64,000 bases of DNA from Spinacia oleracea (Eukaryota > Streptophyta > Magnoliopsida > Caryophyllales > Amaranthaceae): positions 5,146,001-5,210,000 of the forward strand of contig NC_079490.1 in NCBI RefSeq assembly GCF_020520425.1. Reading direction: 5' to 3'. Within the stretch, counting starts at the first letter, position 1, and each line of letters opens with the position of its first letter. A program made the position numbers and the translations under genes. Positions 22,621-34,096 of the stretch are shown piece by piece. The notes beneath the pieces were generated by a model. The model saw nothing but the letters and a program-made list of their open reading frames with translations. It did no database searches and was not told the origin of the DNA.

Positions 22621-24281
22621 TGCGGTGTATTGTATTGTTGTAGTAACAAAGTCTCATATGACGTGAACTTATAATCGATAAAATTGATCTTTAGAAAAAA
22701 AAAAAAAAAAAGAGTTCTACCATGAAATATATACCTTCTTTTCTGAAAGTTTCTAACAACTTGCCTTCTCCATTTTTTTAAGATTTCACTCTTATCAATG
22801 CACTATTTTAAACGCTAACATCTCTCATTATACATTTGAAAATTTTATAAAAATTCTCCCTCATTATAACGAGAGATATATTTCAAGAACCTCTCCCTCG
22901 GTATAATGAGAGATATATTTCAAGACAAATCTAACAAATCCCACATGGATATATATTTTTTTTACAAATATATCACAAAAATTAAATATATAAGAATAGT
23001 CCACTTTAAAAATTCTTAATAAATTTATTTTATTTTATTTTTGGTGTGGTCTCTTAACAAATTTGATATGACAAGTACGTAATTGACATTATGTGTGGAA
23101 AAGTTTCCAGTTTTCCACACAACAGGACAATGAGGACATTAACAATGATCTGGAGCTAAAGGGTCCTCATATTAGAACCACCACTCATTCCATAGAAAAG
23201 TAAATATCGTAGTTAAGGACAATGGCTTGACTCAGCTCAGTCAATGCATAAGCAGTAAAAGTTACGTGGTTGGTTTTTTGTTAGTCATGTTGTCCAAAAT
23301 TAATTACTTCGTACTCTCTCCGTATTTATTTAACGGATACATTTGTCTTTTCCGACTGTATAGTATTCAGTTAAGAGATACACTTGTTATTTTCAGTAAC
23401 TTATCAAATTCACCATCTAATTAAATGATCTATCTACAGTAATATATTATATGTCTCACCGCCCTATTAAACAAATAATTTCAGAAGTAAACCCCACCCC
23501 CACCCCTCTCACGTCACCCCTCTAAAATGACATGATTCCCACTTGTTTTACTTATTAAAATATCTACCCCTCTAAAATGACATGATCCCCACAGTTGATT
23601 CATACATAATGGAGAAATAGTTGGAGAGGTGTATGAAATTGTTCCATTTGAGTTTTCACGATCTCTATACACGATTTAAAATGTAAATATCTCGAGTTAT
23701 TTACAGACGCTTCAAAAGTAAAAGGTTGATATTCTAAAATATATATTTAAACGAGACAAATAAGACATCACATGAATATTTTATCTCAATTAAATGAGAA
23801 TTTCAAAAAAATACCATGGGACAATCATTTAGGGACGAACGAAATAGTACGTGACTCACTCATAAGTCATACGGAGTAATTAAGTCAAGAGAAACACAGA
23901 GTACTTCTAATTAAGAATTTTGGAATGTTTTGTTTTGTGTAGAGAGAGTAATAAAAGTCAAAGCAATAAAAGATGTAGGCGGAATTCGATTTCAGATCTT
24001 AAGTATCACCCCTTAAAACTTGACCAATTAAACGTAGACGGATTATTTTACTAGCTAAGTATCAAAGCGACATAATAATACTACTCCGTAACAATGATAC
24101 ATATTCATACGTGCATACATACATACATAAGGATATTAATGGAAATTGATGATACATTTTGACATAGACACTTGCTACGTACCCGTGAATTAAGGGACAA
24201 TTTAAAAGTCTATATAAAGAAATGGACATTGTTGATAAATATCACCTCACAAAAACAAACACAAAACCAAAAGCCTACAAA
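22621..24281. other. intergenic, upstream of the LRR kinase pseudogene
   Basis: A direct repeat CTCTCCCTC...ATAACGAGAGATATATTTCAAGA occurs twice at about 22855-22925. The stretch 23311-23850 starts TACTCTCTCCGTATTTATTT and ends GAACGAAATAGTAC and may be one or two decayed MITEs. No gene is seen. TATATAAAG at 24212-24220 could be the TATA box of the following locus. Confidence 0.5.
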
Positions 24282-24496
24282 ATGAAGCCACAAAGCCCTT
24301 TGTTTGTCATAGCCTCATCCCTTTCCTTGTTAATTGTTGTATTATTAGCAATGAAATGCTTAAAAACAGTTGATTCCCTCACTAACATTCATTATCGAGG
24401 GAATGAAACCGATTACATGGCATTGTTGGCCATTAAGAGTCAATATAGGATTATGACATCATTAACTTATATTTATTATTTCTTCTCCAAGAAGTT

Positions 24497-24675
24497 TGTT
24501 AGAAGGTAGTTAGTTAGTTAGTCAAGTTGTTAGAATAGTTGCTGACTCACTGTGTATATAAACACTAGCTCCTCTTATTTTTCATTTGATTGATTCTGTT
24601 TTGATTAATGAGAATGAGTTCTCCTCTCTCTTGAATCAATTTCTGTTTCTCAAATTCCAAATTCTATAACCTACA
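24497..24675. repeat. LTR-like fragment inside the LRR kinase relic
   Basis: It runs from TGTTAGAAGG to CCTACA with a GTGTATATAAAC promoter-like box, in the style of a short LTR. The 5-base flanks do not match, so it may be a remnant left by a recombination that deleted the LRR coding region. Confidence 0.35.
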
Positions 24676-25771
24676 ACGACTAATGTTTACCGCTAATAAT
24701 CTAGTAGGTGACATCCACCCAATAATAAGTACGCTTATTAATTGCAGTAAATTGAAAGAATTAGACTTAGGAAGTAATTACTTTACAGGAATATTACCCA
24801 AATTTGTAGCCAATCTTTCAACCAATTTACGTTGGCTTTCGCCTCATTGAAAAACCTTTTGCATATTGATCTTTCCAACAACAATCTTTCTGGACCTGTT
24901 CCAACCAAAGGAGTTTTCTTAAATGCAAGTGCGATATTTCTTTTCGGCAATAGTAGACTTTGTGGAGGAATCCCTCAGCTAGATTTCCCAAGATGTGAGG
25001 AGAAACAAACGAAGAAAAGAAGAATTTCTCATGCTCTCAAGTTGAAAATTATGATAATTTGTGCAATTGTTGGGGTACTCGCCATTGCCACATGCATATG
25101 GTTGTACATAAGAGGTCATGCAAAGAAAAAAGAGTCTATTTCACCGTCAAACGCACTACAACATGCTACTCAAAGCAACTGATGGGTTTTCTTCAAGAAA
25201 TCTACTTGGTTCGGGTTCTTTTGGTTCTGTGTATAAAGGAATGTTGGACGGGAAGATGATTGCCGTAAAAGTACTCAACTTGCAACAACGAGGTGGGTCT
25301 AAGAGTTTCATGGCAGAGTGTGAGACGTTGAAGAATATTCGCCATCGAAATCTGGTTGGGATACTAACTGCTTGCTCAAGTATAGATTTCCAAAGAAACG
25401 AGTTTAAAGCTCTTGTTTATGAGTACATGCCCAATGGAAATGTTGAGAGATGGTTATATGACGATAGAAATCTAAGCCTTCTTCAAAGGTTGGATTTAGC
25501 CATTGATGTGGCTCATGCACTCAATTATCTCCATCACGAGTGTGGTAACCTGATTGTGCACTGCGATCTTAAACCAAGCAACATATTGTTGGATAATGAC
25601 ATGGTTGCCCGTGTAGCTGACTTTGGGTTATCAAAGGTTCTTTCTCAGCCTCTACACCCAAATCAAAGCAGTTCAATTGGTGTTAGAGGAACTATTGGCT
25701 ATGTTGCTCCAGGTAATTAATTTTACATGTGAAAATTAAACATTGCACCGAATGGAAAATTAATCACTTAC

Positions 25772-26086
25772 TACATGCCTTTTAAAATGAACTTTACGGT
25801 TACTATTTGCACAAATATTAAGACAAGTAGGAAAAGTATGTAAAAATGTGGGTGGATATAATAAAATATAGATAAAGTATGGTAGATGTGTAAAAAGATG
25901 AGTGAGTGTAAGAAAAAAAAATGAATAAAGGGAAGGAAAGTGAGTGAAAAATTGTAAATTTTCTAGGGTAAAAGGGGTAAGATAGTAAATTATCATGTCC
26001 TAAAATAAAATAAAGTAAAGTGTAAAGAACATTATGAAACGGAATAAAACGAAAAGCGTAAAGATCATTATGAAACAGATATAGTA
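25772..26086. mobile_element. Stowaway-like MITE in the LRR kinase intron
   Basis: It is the same family as 22050-22346: the interior GGTTACTATTTGCACAAATATTAAGACAA and the right end ATTATGAAACAGATATAGTA match. The left terminus is degraded. Confidence 0.6.
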
Positions 26087-26648
26087 AATAACAAGAAAAT
26101 TAGTAAGAATTCTACCGTAAATATCTAAATTAAATGTATAGGTAGGAAAATAAGTATTCTTTTGCATTCTTGAATTCAACTTTTTTTTTTTAATTGAAAT
26201 TCTTTGTGTTTAAGAGTACGGAGTGGGAAGTGGAGCCTCTCCTGAGGCCGATATTTACAGTTACGGAATCCTACTGCTTGAACTCGTGACAAGAAGAAGA
26301 CCTACCGATTATATGTTCAAGGAAGGTTTCAACCTCCATATGTATGCAAAGGCTGCATTGCCTGATCAAGTGTTGCAAATTGTTGACTCAACACTTATGG
26401 AGGATGAAAGTGACGACGAAGCTGGCGAAATGGAGCCAAGGACTCAACAAGCAATGCTTCAAAAAAGAGAGGAGTGCATGATGTTAATGGTAAAGATTAG
26501 AGTTGCTTGCTCAAGTCATTTGCCACACGAACGAATGAAGATAAATGAAGCTTTGAGTGTGCTACTAAAAGCTAAAAACATGCTTTGTAGTCCCAGACAT
26601 CGGGGTAACTTTCCAAGGGGTAAATAACCTTATAAATATTTATTCAAA

Positions 26649-26970
26649 AGGTCTTGTGTGCACAAGTTGTACAATAAATTTATTGTGCACCAATATAACT
26701 TTAATTCAGTTTTCTCTAACTTTTACTCAGTTTTCTCTAACTTTTATACTATTACAATAAAAGTTAATAGATAAACATTTTAAAGTGTTAAATGATTAAT
26801 TTTATACATTATTAGTGATTTTGAATAAATATTTTTTATTAAAACGAAAATTTTTATTACTAAAAAGTAGATAACTTTTACATATATAATGGTGACTTTT
26901 AAGCATTTTACGTCAACTTTAATTTCGGTGTACAATATTTATCGTACACCTCATGTAAATAAGAATTTTT
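26649..26970. mobile_element. MITE with palindromic ends, copy 1
   Basis: Near each end is a palindrome built from GTACAATAAATTTATTGTGC (left) and GTACAATATTTATCGTACAC (right). A second copy lies at 54424-54732. No transposase and no clear target duplication. Confidence 0.6.
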
Positions 26971-26985
26971 GATATTTATTTTATA

Positions 26986-27288
26986 CTACCTTCGTTTCAT
27001 AAAGATGTTTGCAGTTACTATTTGTACAAATATTGAGATAAAAATAGAAAAGTTAATTGAATATAATAAAATATTGATAAAGTAAGATAAATGTGTAAAA
27101 AAGTTAATGGGTATAAAAGAAAAATGAATAAAGTAAGAGAAAATGAGTGGAAAATTGTAAATATTGTAATGGTAAGAAAGGTAAGGTGGTAAATTTTCAT
27201 GTAAAAAATAGAATAAAATAAAGTTTTAAAAAACATTTTAAAACAGACTAAAACGGAAAGTGTAAAGAGTATTTTGAAACGGAAGTAG
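26986..27288. mobile_element. Stowaway-like MITE (ACTTCCGTTTCAT family)
   Basis: The ends CTACCTTCGTTTCATAAAG and ATTTTGAAACGGAAGTAG are inverted repeats with TA flanks. It belongs to the same family as 22050-22346. Confidence 0.75.
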
Positions 27289-27957
27289 TATTAGTTTTGC
27301 AAATAACACTTCTTATATTCTACTCACTTTGTATTTTCATACATAATATGCAGGAGCATGATGGAATTGAGCACTACGCAAGATAACAAAGGGTGTTGAG
27401 GACACAAATGGAATTGAGCATTACTCCAGACTCTACCCAAAGTATTATGTTAGTTTTCAGCAACAGTGCATAGAGCTCACTCAAAGCTTTCATGTAGCTC
27501 TATATCATATTTTTAACATTACCTTATGTAATTCAAAGTATTATTTATTGCAACTAAAAAATAAGGCAAAATTCTACAATTGTTGTGATTGAAAAATAAG
27601 CCGAGATTTTACAATTTAAACTTTGAAAAGTCAAATTAATGTTGCGTTTAAAATGAGGACTTATAGAGTATTTAATATTAAAACTCATGGGACATTGCGC
27701 ACACAAGTCACCTATGTATCTTGTCACATGGCTCGAGAGTCGGGAATCCCCTCTCCTTTGCCAATATATAGTTTGATAATGATTTATAAACTATATATGA
27801 AACATATATATTCGGTCTAATTGTTATCTCAGAAGACCAATAATATGTTGGACCCTCTTGTTTGATAACAAAGATCAGTCAACCCATCATTTTAGACTTT
27901 TTCAGATCATTCTAGAAAACAAAAACAGAAGAACCTTTTTCAGATCTTCCTAGATGG
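27289..27957. other. intergenic after the LRR kinase relic
   Basis: A short repeat, ATGGAATTGAGCA(C/T)TAC, occurs twice at about 27360-27430. Nothing else is recognisable. Confidence 0.45.
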
Positions 27958-28655
27958 ATTTATGAGGTAATGCTCTGAATTTAGAATCGTTTAAACAACA
28001 ATCAGAAGGAATGAAACTGGAAACAGACCTTCCAATATCTGGAGAAAACTACATCTGTACAAGTATAGAGAAAATAATACATTATAAAACTAGAAGAATA
28101 AAATGGAAATTCATGATCATTCCAAGAACGCTGTAAAACTTATTAATACAACTTGCATTGATCTTGATAACTATATTGCTAGTTGTTAAGTACAGCTGCA
28201 GGTTGGCACATATGTTGGATTCAGATATGTACATGGGTATACTGCTAAGTGCTAACGCCCCCTCTATCTCTTTCCCTTCCTGATACAAAGTCAGTCGAAG
28301 TCTTGCAGATAGACTTTTATGTAAACCTGCAAACTAAATTCTGTTCACTGAGTTGTGTAACAGAACAAATTTATCTCTTGCAATAAAAATTTAAAAGTTT
28401 AGAATACAAGAAAGTTGTACATTGTCCATGAATAGTCTGTTCTGACTGGCTGATTGAAGCTGAGATTTTCAGTGTACTTAAAATAGATATCAAAATGCCG
28501 CGACTCTGGTAAGATTGTAAGTGGAAACTGCTTATATTTGAACAGATAACAGATGCAGAACAATTACAACAGAACTGAATCTGCAAAAAAAGAATACTTA
28601 AAATGCAGTTAAAGGTACCACAAACTTACAGACTAATTAAAAACCAGCTCATTTA
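27958..28655 (-). repeat. duplicated downstream flank of WAK-like copies
   Basis: Positions 27958-28135 recur at 32980-33245 (GAGGTAATGCTCTGAATTTA, ACAACAATCAGA). Positions 28150-28620 recur in inverse orientation at 820-1470. This is the 3' flank carried along when the receptor genes were duplicated. Confidence 0.75.
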
Positions 28656-31434
28656 TCAGATAGATGTGTACGGAGGCAAAAGGCTATCTCTTGGACGACT
28701 TCTGATCTTCGATAATGTGTTTACAGTTGCCTCTGGAAGATTCTTCTGAACTAACACAAGCATATGATTATGTTGACTGATCATCTCCAACTCTAATGCA
28801 GCTTCTCTCATTGTTGGCCTTTGCTTACCATCCATATCCAGACACCTTTTAGCAAGATAGGCAACAGCACCCGGATAGTTTCTTCCTTACCCTCATTTGC
28901 AACCCGAGCAGCCAAAACCTCAGAAAAGTTGGAATCTTCCATTGCTAATAAAAACCACAACACAAGACTTCTCCCATTATGAGATTCAGTAGAAAAAACC
29001 GCCCTCTTTCCTGTCAGAAGCTCTACAAGAACTACCCCAAATCCATAAACATCACTCTTCTCAGTAAATTGGTTAGACCGAAAATACTCAGGATCTAAAT
29101 AACCAAATGTGCCTTGAACAGAGGTGGTTAAATGAGTTTGATCAACAGCAACATATCTCGATGTCCCAAAATCAGACAACTTTGCTCTATATTTAGCATC
29201 AAGAAGTATGTTGGAGGTTTTGATGTCTCTATGAAAGATAGGCATTGAGGATGCCGAGTGCAAGTAAGTGAGTGCTCCTGCAACATCTATTGCAATTTGG
29301 AGACGCATTTCCCAAGTAATCGGGAAGTCCTCATTAGGATCATGGATATGTTTAGAAAGAGTGTCATTAGGAATGAATTCAAAAACTAATAATGGGACTT
29401 CTGTCTCCAAACAACATCCTAACAGCTTGACTATATTTCTGTGGTTGATTTGTGATAAAATAACCACCTCATTGATGAATTGACTTGACCTATTTTCTGT
29501 TCCTACCTTGGATTTCTTTATAGCAACAATCTTTCCATCCCTTAACATACCTTTATAGACTGTACCTTGGCCTCCTTGACCGAGAACTCTGTCTTCGTTG
29601 AAGTAATCAGTGGCTTTCTCTAGCTCTTCTGCAGTGATAATACTTATTCTCTCAATCATACCATCCTTAGTTGACATTTGTTGTTTCAATAACAAGCCTC
29701 CATTCCGCTCAAAGTTTTTAGCTTTTTGCATTATCTTCTTTCTCCTTTTTGCTACAATCAAAAGCCAATATCCGCCTAGCACAAGAAGTATAGATCCCAA
29801 ACCTATGCCAATTCCTGAAAATCACAAAAAACAAATTGATGATCAGATAGTACTCGGCTCCGTTCCATTCGACTTATTTTGTTTGAGCTTATATTATCTT
29901 AACTTATTTTATCTGAAAAAAAATTATTTTGTCTGAAATAAACTAATTTGTGTGCGAAAATGTTGGAAAAAACAAACTTAATTTTTCTGAACTTATTTTG
30001 TCTGAAACAAGTCAAAATAAGTCGAATAGAACAGAGCCGGAAGTGTTCAAATATTAGCAGTTGTTAGGAGCAAAAATATAACCCCCTGTGAGCCACCAGT
30101 CCCACCACAGTGAGTGGTGCAGTAATACACCCCAGAAAAACACACAGACTCTGCTAATTGTGTTTCATTAATCATCAATGAACAAAAGTTACTAAGAGTA
30201 AATTGATCAAATAAAAAATTACCAACAGGAATAATAATTTGCATGCTTTTCTCCAGACAACCACTCCCATCTTTCTTGCCATCACCCTGATAACCTTTTG
30301 GGCAATGACATTCATAGTGTCCTGGGGTATTTACACAAATTCTAGAGCAGGGATTACTCAGTCCTTTGCATTCATTGGTATCTGAGAAAAGAGAAAAAGA
30401 TATATCATCATCAACAGTAACAAAGAAGAAATAGCACCAACAAAGGAGAGCAGGACTAACCTGTACAACCTGGTTTAAGATAAGGATTACCCTCGTACCC
30501 TTTCAGACATTTACAGCGATAACCATAAACATTCAGATCTTTATCAAGATCAATGCAAGTTGTATTCTGTTGACAAGCATACATACTTGACTTCTTTTGA
30601 GCCTCTATACATGTCGCGTTTGCAATAAACCAGTCCAGTACAGACGGCATGCTGTCCACCTTGGAAGCGAATCCAGGGTCCTGAAGATCAACAGCTCGAA
30701 TGAAATTTATGCTTGAACGTTTTGCTATGAAGGCGTAACTGCAGTTCCCGGATGATACACTAGTGTTATACACTATCTTCTCCAAACTTGCATCAAAGTT
30801 TTGTAGACCCTTTGGGATGGGAGCCTCACAGCAGCCAAGTCCAGAACATGTATCATCAAGTAAATCCTTCTGTTTAGTACACAAGGAAACACAACTAACA
30901 ACTTTCCTGCTAGCCCTTGTTTGTGCCTCAATTAATCCATAATGATGACAACCAGTAACTATAAACTTGTTTGCAGTTGATGATAATGATATGGGTTTCC
31001 CCATCACATGAAAACCGCGATACTTGTTGTTGTTACCTTTTCCTTCAGTGTTTCCCCATCACATGATTGCGCCACTGGTAGAGATTCCATTGTCAACTCT
31101 GTCTCGGTTATGTTTAGAATCACTGAATACTCGTTCCAATAAGCAGCATATTTGGTGCCGTTTTTGGTGATACACATCACGATATAGTCATCTCCCATGG
31201 CACAGTCTTTTCCGATACCAAAAGGATAAGGAATTGTTAAATTCCCACACTTTGATTGGCAACCCTGCTTCGCGGGATTTGCAGCAGTGAGCATGGTGGC
31301 TGGTTTTGAGACCAAGGCCTGCGCAAATGGGAAACATGTGAGGAGTAGTACTGAGATTATTGTGCTCACAAAAAGCATATCTTTGCTGTGATTATGAAAC
31401 TGATACTTCCTACCCATGTCAAAACTGAAAACCA
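28656..31434 (-). pseudogene. wall-associated receptor kinase-like gene with two frameshifts
   Basis: Three exons are visible. Exon 1 starts at ATG 31434 (or 31416) and ends at 30461: signal peptide, GUB_WAK (CQSKCGNLTIPYPFGIGKDC) and the WAK-associated cysteine-rich region. Exon 2 (30381-30223) is a calcium-binding EGF domain ([20 protein letters not shown]). Exon 3 starts at 29815: membrane helix, then kinase ([24 protein letters not shown]). One base is missing in the G-run at about 31057, so SCDG leaves the frame that resumes as NNNKYRGFHVMGKP. A second shift near 28876 separates EETIR from AVAYLAKRCLDMDGKQRP, which then runs to a stop at 28656. Both breaks are one- or two-base indels, so a sequencing error is possible; if both are wrong this would be a complete WAK-like kinase. 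Confidence 0.85.
29853..30042. mobile_element. MITE in intron 2 of the second WAK-like copy
   Basis: The ends GGCTCCGTTCCATTCGAC and GTCGAATAGAACAGAGCC are inverted repeats, continuing into TTATTTTG/CAAAATAA. Family and target duplication are uncertain. Confidence 0.7.
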
Positions 31435-32657
31435 TTCTCCCTCGGAAAAAAAAATTAAAAGTTTGAGAAGGAACAAAGGGATTTCTGCCTATCAAAAGTG
31501 ACGAATCACTGGCTTTTCAGTGAATGGATCACATATCAAAATGTATAAAATATGTATGTGTGAATTGTGTGTGTCTTGTTAAAGTGTTTTTTATAGCTAA
31601 AGTGTAGATATACATTGGACTATTATAAGAGGATGTATATAATATACTCCCTTTGTCGTCAATTGTCATGTTCAGTCATTGGTACTTGGACTCTTCATTT
31701 TACCTAAACTATTACCGTCATGGATACAAGCCATTTTTGGACCAAAAGCACAGAAATATATCATAATCGAGCTCGACACCGTGACACATAGCGCTGTCTC
31801 ACACAGCTCGAGAAATGGAGCATATCTGATATGAGAGGAAATACAACAGTGCAAGTGTGAAACATAAAAGTGCTATGGTTGGTGTGAGTTCTCTGCTTAC
31901 TATACTAAACAAATGTGTGTATTATATGCAGACTTAAGGCAAGTTGAAAACAAAGCACCAACATAAATTCACTTAACAAAGCACCAATGTAAAAGCACGG
32001 AACAAATGTTGTTTAAGAAGGTGCAGAATTAGTGCAGATGATGGGTAACAACGCACTCAGAGATTAAATGCAAATAATTCTTCACACAGGAGTCAATGGG
32101 ACACTAATTAAGAATCATTTAAGTATTATACATTCCCATTAAACTAATCTCCAAAATGATTAATATTTCAAAAGGTATTTGTTCCCATCAAGTTGCATTG
32201 TTTAGACAGAAAATAATGCAAAAAGTGAGTCTAATGACCCATTTCATATTTTCATGGTTGTGAATTCCCACAGTCCAAATACAGAACTAATGTTATCCTA
32301 TACAGAGTTTTAAAGAATAATAGTGGACGCTTTTCGGCTTTCAGTTTCCTCCTACAAGGATTCAACGCTGTTATATTCTAGTCTATACTTATGCAAAAAG
32401 TAAATGTTAAGAACTTTTAGAAACGGAACTAATAATGTGGCTATTCCAGTAGTCTCCAATTTGTAGCCATATATGGCCATAATTTTCAGAAACAAAGAAA
32501 CAGAATCGTTTACACATGTTTCTGCAGATATTTTAACAGGGATCATTGGAGTTTCAGATTCACAGGTGAAATATCAGTAAATAAAAGAGTTTCCAAAGCT
32601 AAACAGTACTTCAGAATGGGGAGGGTGCATTAGTCAAACAAACTGTACAATGAGAAC
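31435..32657. other. intergenic, upstream of the second WAK-like copy
   Basis: This should contain the promoter of the minus-strand WAK-like copy. No gene, transposon end or clear regulatory site is supported. Confidence 0.45.
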
Positions 32658-32707
32658 TGAGATAAGGATTACCCTTGTGTTCCGAAAGATATCTGCACCG
32701 ATATTCT
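32658..32707 (-). pseudogene. WAK-like exon 1 relic (EGF-like segment)
   Basis: Read on the minus strand this gives YRCRYLSEHKGNPYLS, matching the end of WAK exon 1 in the neighbours ([19 protein letters not shown]). No other WAK coding sequence is left beside it. It lies between the second copy and the intact gene, so it marks a further lost copy. Confidence 0.6.
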
Positions 32708-34096
32708 CTTCAACCTGAAAAAAATTCAGTGATCATACACAGTTATCAGGCTTACAAGCATAAGTAGCAAAATCGTTCAAAGTGTGTTTACATCTCATTC
32801 AACAAAACCAATCATGCAGAACACTTAGCATCTTCCACATGCCAACAGAGAAGCTGGCAGACGGAGCATATTGGCCACTAATAATCTGTGAGCCCTTGTG
32901 ACTGCCAAAATCAGCACATCCATGAATGATATGAAGATAATATTCTGCAACATATCTAAAACTAATATTCCTAGATGTATTTATGAGGTAATGCTCTGAA
33001 TTTAGAATCGTTTAAACAACAATCAGATGGAAAGAAACTGGAAACAGACCTTCCAATATCTGGAGAAGACTACATCTGTACAACTGTACAAGTATAGACA
33101 AGATCAACTTTATCTTCGTCTGCCGCTCGTATGCCTATAAGAGAATACTAAATGTGGCAAAGGGAGCTTCTTACCGAACCTTCATCACTTTCCCTTTCAA
33201 ACTAGAAGATAAAATGGAAATTCATGATCATTCCAAGAAGCCGTAAAAGGCTAAAACTGATTAATAGTACATTATAACTCAGAAGTAGATCAAGATCTAG
33301 CTCAACGCCACAACCAATGAGGCCCTGAAAACAAATAATCATGGATGAAACTAGCACAGGGTGTTGTTGAGTGCTTGAATCAGGAAATGCAGCATTGCAG
33401 CTTACTCAAGATCTTTCCTGATGGACTGCATTTGTTGCCAGTCAACAGAAACAGAAACACACGCGACTACTTTTAGAAGATACATGCAAGAATTTGAATG
33501 ACCAACATCTAGATTTTTACAATTTATTACAAATCAAAACTTTAACCTGTATTTTACAGAATAAGAGAGCCATATGAAGTAACCAACCTCAAACTTCGTC
33601 ACTAAACCTTACAAATAAAAGCAAGTAGCACGAAGTGATGAAACACAAATCATCAAGTTTTACAGAATGAGAGACTATCCCGTCACACTCAATTCTTATT
33701 CCCGTCTTATGCAGAAAGAGAATACGATTGTTGCATCATGAGAGACAAGAATTCAGGTATTTGCAACATTGGATCCGGATAAAATATAAACATAAGAATT
33801 ACTTTCACGTCCAAGTTTCTCCGGTTTATCTCAGCCCGAGATTTATGGTATCACCTCCTCCATGCGCAAAACAATGGCATTCTCTTGTTAGTTCGACAGG
33901 GGTAGAAACGTAAAACAAGATCAACCCAACAAAGCAAATGGATACTAAACCATCAAATACATGCCCGAACCACAAGGAGCAATCAAGCCTTAACCCATTT
34001 AGCTGCTGAATACAGAGCAGTTTCCAATGATGACAAGCAATATGAGCCCAGCAGTTTCTAAGTTATAAGATCAGAGTCATAACAAATCAATTGGTG
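32708..34096. other. downstream flank of the intact WAK-like gene
   Basis: Positions 32980-33245 repeat 27958-28135, with about 90-110 extra bases in the middle (33090-33200). Positions 33995-34096 are the 3' untranslated region whose inverse copy is at 653-765. Nothing else is recognised. Confidence 0.6.

Larger units (their letters stand above)
24282..26627 (+). pseudogene. EFR/Xa21-type LRR receptor kinase, mostly deleted LRRs
   Basis: An ATG at 24282 opens a signal peptide (MKPQSPLFVIASSLSLLIVV) and the LRRNT start NETDYMALLAIKSQ. Coding similarity then stops; an LTR-like stretch follows, and only fragments of the LRR domain return (24683-24840 with NCSKLKELDLGSN; 24834-24985 with HIDLSNNNLSGPVP and CGGIPQLDFPRC). 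A membrane helix (IMIICAIVGVLAIATCIWLY) is followed by a one-base frameshift near 25150. The kinase resumes as YNMLLKATDGF with GSGSFGSVYKG, VHCDLKPSN and DFGLSK. Exon 1 ends at 25712 and exon 2 starts at 26215 (EYGVGSGASPEADIYSYG), finishing at 26627. The HCD motif marks a non-RD kinase, usual for pattern-recognition receptors. Loss of most LRRs plus the frameshift means no working receptor. Confidence 0.87.
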
